This document shows, one piece after another, positions 5,912-7,296 of a stretch of 7,296 nucleotides of DNA. This stretch comes from Thermomicrobiales bacterium (lineage in GTDB: Bacteria; Chloroflexota; Chloroflexia; Thermomicrobiales; UBA6265). The notes under the pieces are model-generated. The model did not search any database, was not told the origin of the DNA, and worked only from the letters and a program-made list of their open reading frames with translations. Positions within the stretch are counted from its first letter, which is position 1. Each line of letters starts with the position of its first letter. A program made the translations under genes and the position numbers. The stretch is taken from contig JAICJJ010000133.1 of assembly GCA_025928535.1 (NCBI GenBank), forward strand, positions 1 to 7,296, given 5' to 3'.

Positions 5912-6099
5912 CATTGGCACGACGCTTCGACATTGGCACGACGCTTCGACATTGGCACGACCTTGCGCCGTTGCCGCGACGTTGTGACACCGACCGCCGC
6001 GGCGCCACTGGCACGACGCTTCGACATTGCCACGATGCAGCGCCATCGACCGCCGCGGCACCATCGACACGACCACGCGGCATTGACCGACGCATCTAC
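5912..6099. repeat. Degenerate 19-bp tandem repeat array, ten units
   Basis: The tract divides into ten consecutive units of 19 bp (two of 18 bp), with consensus near CATTGGCACGACGCTTCGA. Units start at 5912, 5931, 5950, 5969, 5988, 6006, 6025, 6044, 6062 and 6081. Units 1 and 2 are identical, unit 6 differs by one base, and later units are increasingly diverged. The two 18-bp units (5988-6005 and 6044-6061) share an exact CGACCGCCGCGGC and differ at only two positions, so there is a higher-order duplication 56 bp (three units) apart. It begins one base after the inverted-repeat element and its last unit covers the stop codon of the isomerase gene. Since 19 is not a multiple of three and frames stay open without coding features, I regard it as non-coding. 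Its role is unknown; protein-binding iterons, a variable-number locus or a structured RNA are possible. Confidence 0.82.
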
Positions 6100-6908
6100 G
6101 CCCGCAACATCCCCATCCGCCGCAGATTCTCCACCGAACGATTGGCCGCGGCCTGACAGCCGGCCAGATCGGGCCAGCCCTTGTCGTCGAATTCCACTTC
6201 GGCGCTGAACGGCCCGGTGAAGCCGGCCGCCTCGCATTGGCGGACGAGCCCCATCAGATCGAGTTCGCCGTCGCCCGGCGGGGGAAAGTTGAAGACCCCC
6301 TTGCCGCCGATCTTGTCCTTGAAATGGAAATGGACCATCCGGCCGAGCGCGAAGCGAACGTCGGTCTGGGGATCGGCCCCGGTGTAGTAGACGACGTTGC
6401 CGGGGTCGTAGTTGAAGCCGAGGATGTCCGGCCGGCCAATGCGGTCGAGGATCGCCAGCCCGGCTTCGGCGGTCGGCAGCATGTTGCTGTCGGTTTCCAT
6501 GCCGATCTTCAATCCCGCGTTCGCCGCCCGGTCGCACAGTTCGGCGACGTTGGCGAAGTAGGCGTCGATCTCTTCGTCGGTCGTGGCGTCGCCGGTGTAG
6601 GTGTTGACGATCCGCATCCCGAGCGCGGCGGCGATGTCGATCGCCCGGCCGAAGCGGGCCGCGCCGTCCTCGGTTTGCAGCGCCGAATGGCCGCTGAGGC
6701 TGACCGGCGTCAAGCCGAGGTCGGCCAACTTGCGGCCGATCCGGTCGATCTCCTTGTCGGACACGGTGTCCGGGTCGATGTGTTCGAACCACCCCTTGAC
6801 CGCGCCGATTTCGACCGCCCGGTAGCCGGCCGCGGCCAGCCCTTCCAGCGCCGCGTCGATCGGATGCGGCGCGAAGACGATGGTCGAGCCGATCACTTCG
6901 CGTTCCAT
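6096..6908 (-). CDS. Sugar phosphate isomerase/epimerase family protein (xylose isomerase-like TIM barrel)
   Basis: This is a 270-residue cytoplasmic protein of the AP-endonuclease-2/xylose-isomerase-like barrel family, a normal length for it. It opens MEREVIGSTIVFAPHPIDAALEGLAAAGYRAVEIG, the usual first strand and helix. Metal-site candidates follow the family order: Glu138 (GMETDSN), Asp168 (NYDPGNVVYY), His193/His195 in HFHFKDK, and Glu237 or Glu239 (FSAEVEF). Other typical segments are 'PVSLSGHS' (68-75) and 'MRIVNTYTGDATTDEE' (98-113). These enzymes usually shift a keto or hydroxyl group on sugars or inositol derivatives with Mn or Mg; the exact substrate cannot be read here. The ATG at 6908 has GGGAGGAG 5 nt upstream (6914-6921). 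The gene lies 36 bp after an alpha/beta hydrolase gene and is probably co-transcribed with it. Its stop codon abuts the 19-bp tandem array. Confidence in the family is high and in the substrate none. Confidence 0.93.
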   Translation of the reverse strand: MEREVIGSTIVFAPHPIDAALEGLAAAGYRAVEIGAVKGWFEHIDPDTVSDKEIDRIGRKLADLGLTPVSLSGHSALQTEDGAARFGRAIDIAAALGMRIVNTYTGDATTDEEIDAYFANVAELCDRAANAGLKIGMETDSNMLPTAEAGLAILDRIGRPDILGFNYDPGNVVYYTGADPQTDVRFALGRMVHFHFKDKIGGKGVFNFPPPGDGELDLMGLVRQCEAAGFTGPFSAEVEFDDKGWPDLAGCQAAANRSVENLRRMGMLRA

Positions 6909-6944
6909 CGAATCTCCTCCCTGTCCGAGCGGCGCGCCGGACGG

Positions 6945-7296
6945 TCAACCGGCGGCGCGGATGAAGCCGAGCGCCAGATCGTTGAACGCTTCGGTCGCTT
7001 CCCAAAACATGCCGTGGCCGACATTCGGCATGACCGACAGCCGCGCCCCGGGAATCGCCGCCGCGATCGCCTCCGAAAAGCGAAGCGGCGTCAATTGGTC
7101 TTCCGCGCCGGCGATGACGTGAGTCGGCGACGTGATCCCGCCGAGCCGTGCGATCGCGTCGTGCGCCGCCGCGGCATGCGATTGCCGCCGGTACATCGCC
7201 GCCGTTTGCGGCGCGGGATTGGCGGCGGCCGTCGCCAGCAGGTCGGCGAGATTGGCCGGGTCGGCGTCGTAAAAGCGATACGTGAAGACCCAGAGC
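6945..7296 (-). CDS. Alpha/beta hydrolase, C-terminal part (5' end outside window)
   Basis: The frame is open from the right edge (first full codon Leu at 7295) to TGA at 6945, giving 116 residues. The internal ATG at 7196 is not a start, because matching protein sequence continues upstream of it (LWVFTYRFYDADPANLADLLATAAANPAPQTAA). The last part has the classic hydrolase ending: 'SPTHVIAGAEDQLTP' with the acid residue at fragment position 66, then 'LSVMPNVGHGMFWEATEAFND' with the catalytic histidine at position 94. The serine nucleophile would be upstream of the window. The closest general resemblance is to 3-oxoadipate enol-lactonase-like and related C-C or ester hydrolases, but this end alone cannot separate them. 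It lies upstream of the isomerase gene with 36 bp between, consistent with one operon. A lactonase or esterase step next to a sugar isomerase would fit sugar-acid or lactone catabolism; that is inference. Confidence 0.88.
   Translation of the reverse strand, partial: LWVFTYRFYDADPANLADLLATAAANPAPQTAAMYRRQSHAAAAHDAIARLGGITSPTHVIAGAEDQLTPLRFSEAIAAAIPGARLSVMPNVGHGMFWEATEAFNDLALGFIRAAG

Noticed and set aside
5912..6099. CRISPR array or plasmid-origin iterons
   Set aside because: There are no unique spacers between conserved repeats, and no cas or replication initiator gene is nearby; the units are contiguous and degenerate.
5876..6208. Small open frames on both strands across the 19-bp array, with repeated peptides such as NVEASCQ
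   Set aside because: Repeats of 19 bp shift frame every unit, so the peptides arise in several frames at once. No ribosome site is present and they overlap the isomerase end.

Overview
The window is high-GC bacterial chromosome, with strong G/C preference at third codon positions and long antisense open frames as a by-product. It carries six protein genes and no RNA genes. The mix suggests a high-GC terrestrial lineage: a Tat-type lipid-free signal on a sugar-binding protein, TIM-barrel sugar enzymes, a fused YvlD/holin-like plus alkaline-phosphatase-superfamily membrane protein, and intergenic palindromic repeats built on GGGCACGGCATGCCGTGCCC and on CCGGCTAAAGCCGG. My best guess is Chloroflexota (Thermomicrobia-like), with Actinobacteria as the alternative. 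This is inference; there is no marker gene here.

Left block, minus strand (read right to left from 3367 down to 1): a sigma70-like promoter (3339-3367), then a secreted RbsB-type sugar-binding protein (2197-3279). A 184-bp gap with a symmetric set of stem-loops follows, then two TIM-barrel glycosidase-like proteins (888-2012 and 1-895, the second running off the window) whose reading frames overlap by 8 bp. Both barrel proteins carry the same Cys-x-Cys-x-x-Cys signature. The arrangement looks like a carbohydrate uptake and degradation operon. The ABC permease and ATPase are not in the window.

Middle, plus strand: a single 692-residue gene (3593-5671) encoding a four-helix membrane domain fused to a metal-dependent phosphodiesterase/phosphatase domain. 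It is divergent from the sugar operon across a 313-bp gap. That gap contains the operon promoter, an 81-bp imperfect inverted repeat and a possible ribosome-site hairpin.

Between the phosphatase gene and the next, convergent gene lies a 424-bp non-coding tract. It holds a 186-bp inverted-repeat element with 52-bp arms, followed after one base by a ten-unit degenerate tandem array with a 19-bp period that runs up to the stop codon of the neighbouring gene.

Right block, minus strand: an alpha/beta hydrolase (5' end outside the window) followed 36 bp later by a sugar-phosphate isomerase/epimerase-type TIM barrel (6096-6908). The two are probably one operon, again pointing to sugar or sugar-acid metabolism. 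The most unusual content is the non-coding repeat structure and the pair of CxCxxC barrel proteins; I see no clear new defence or mobile system.
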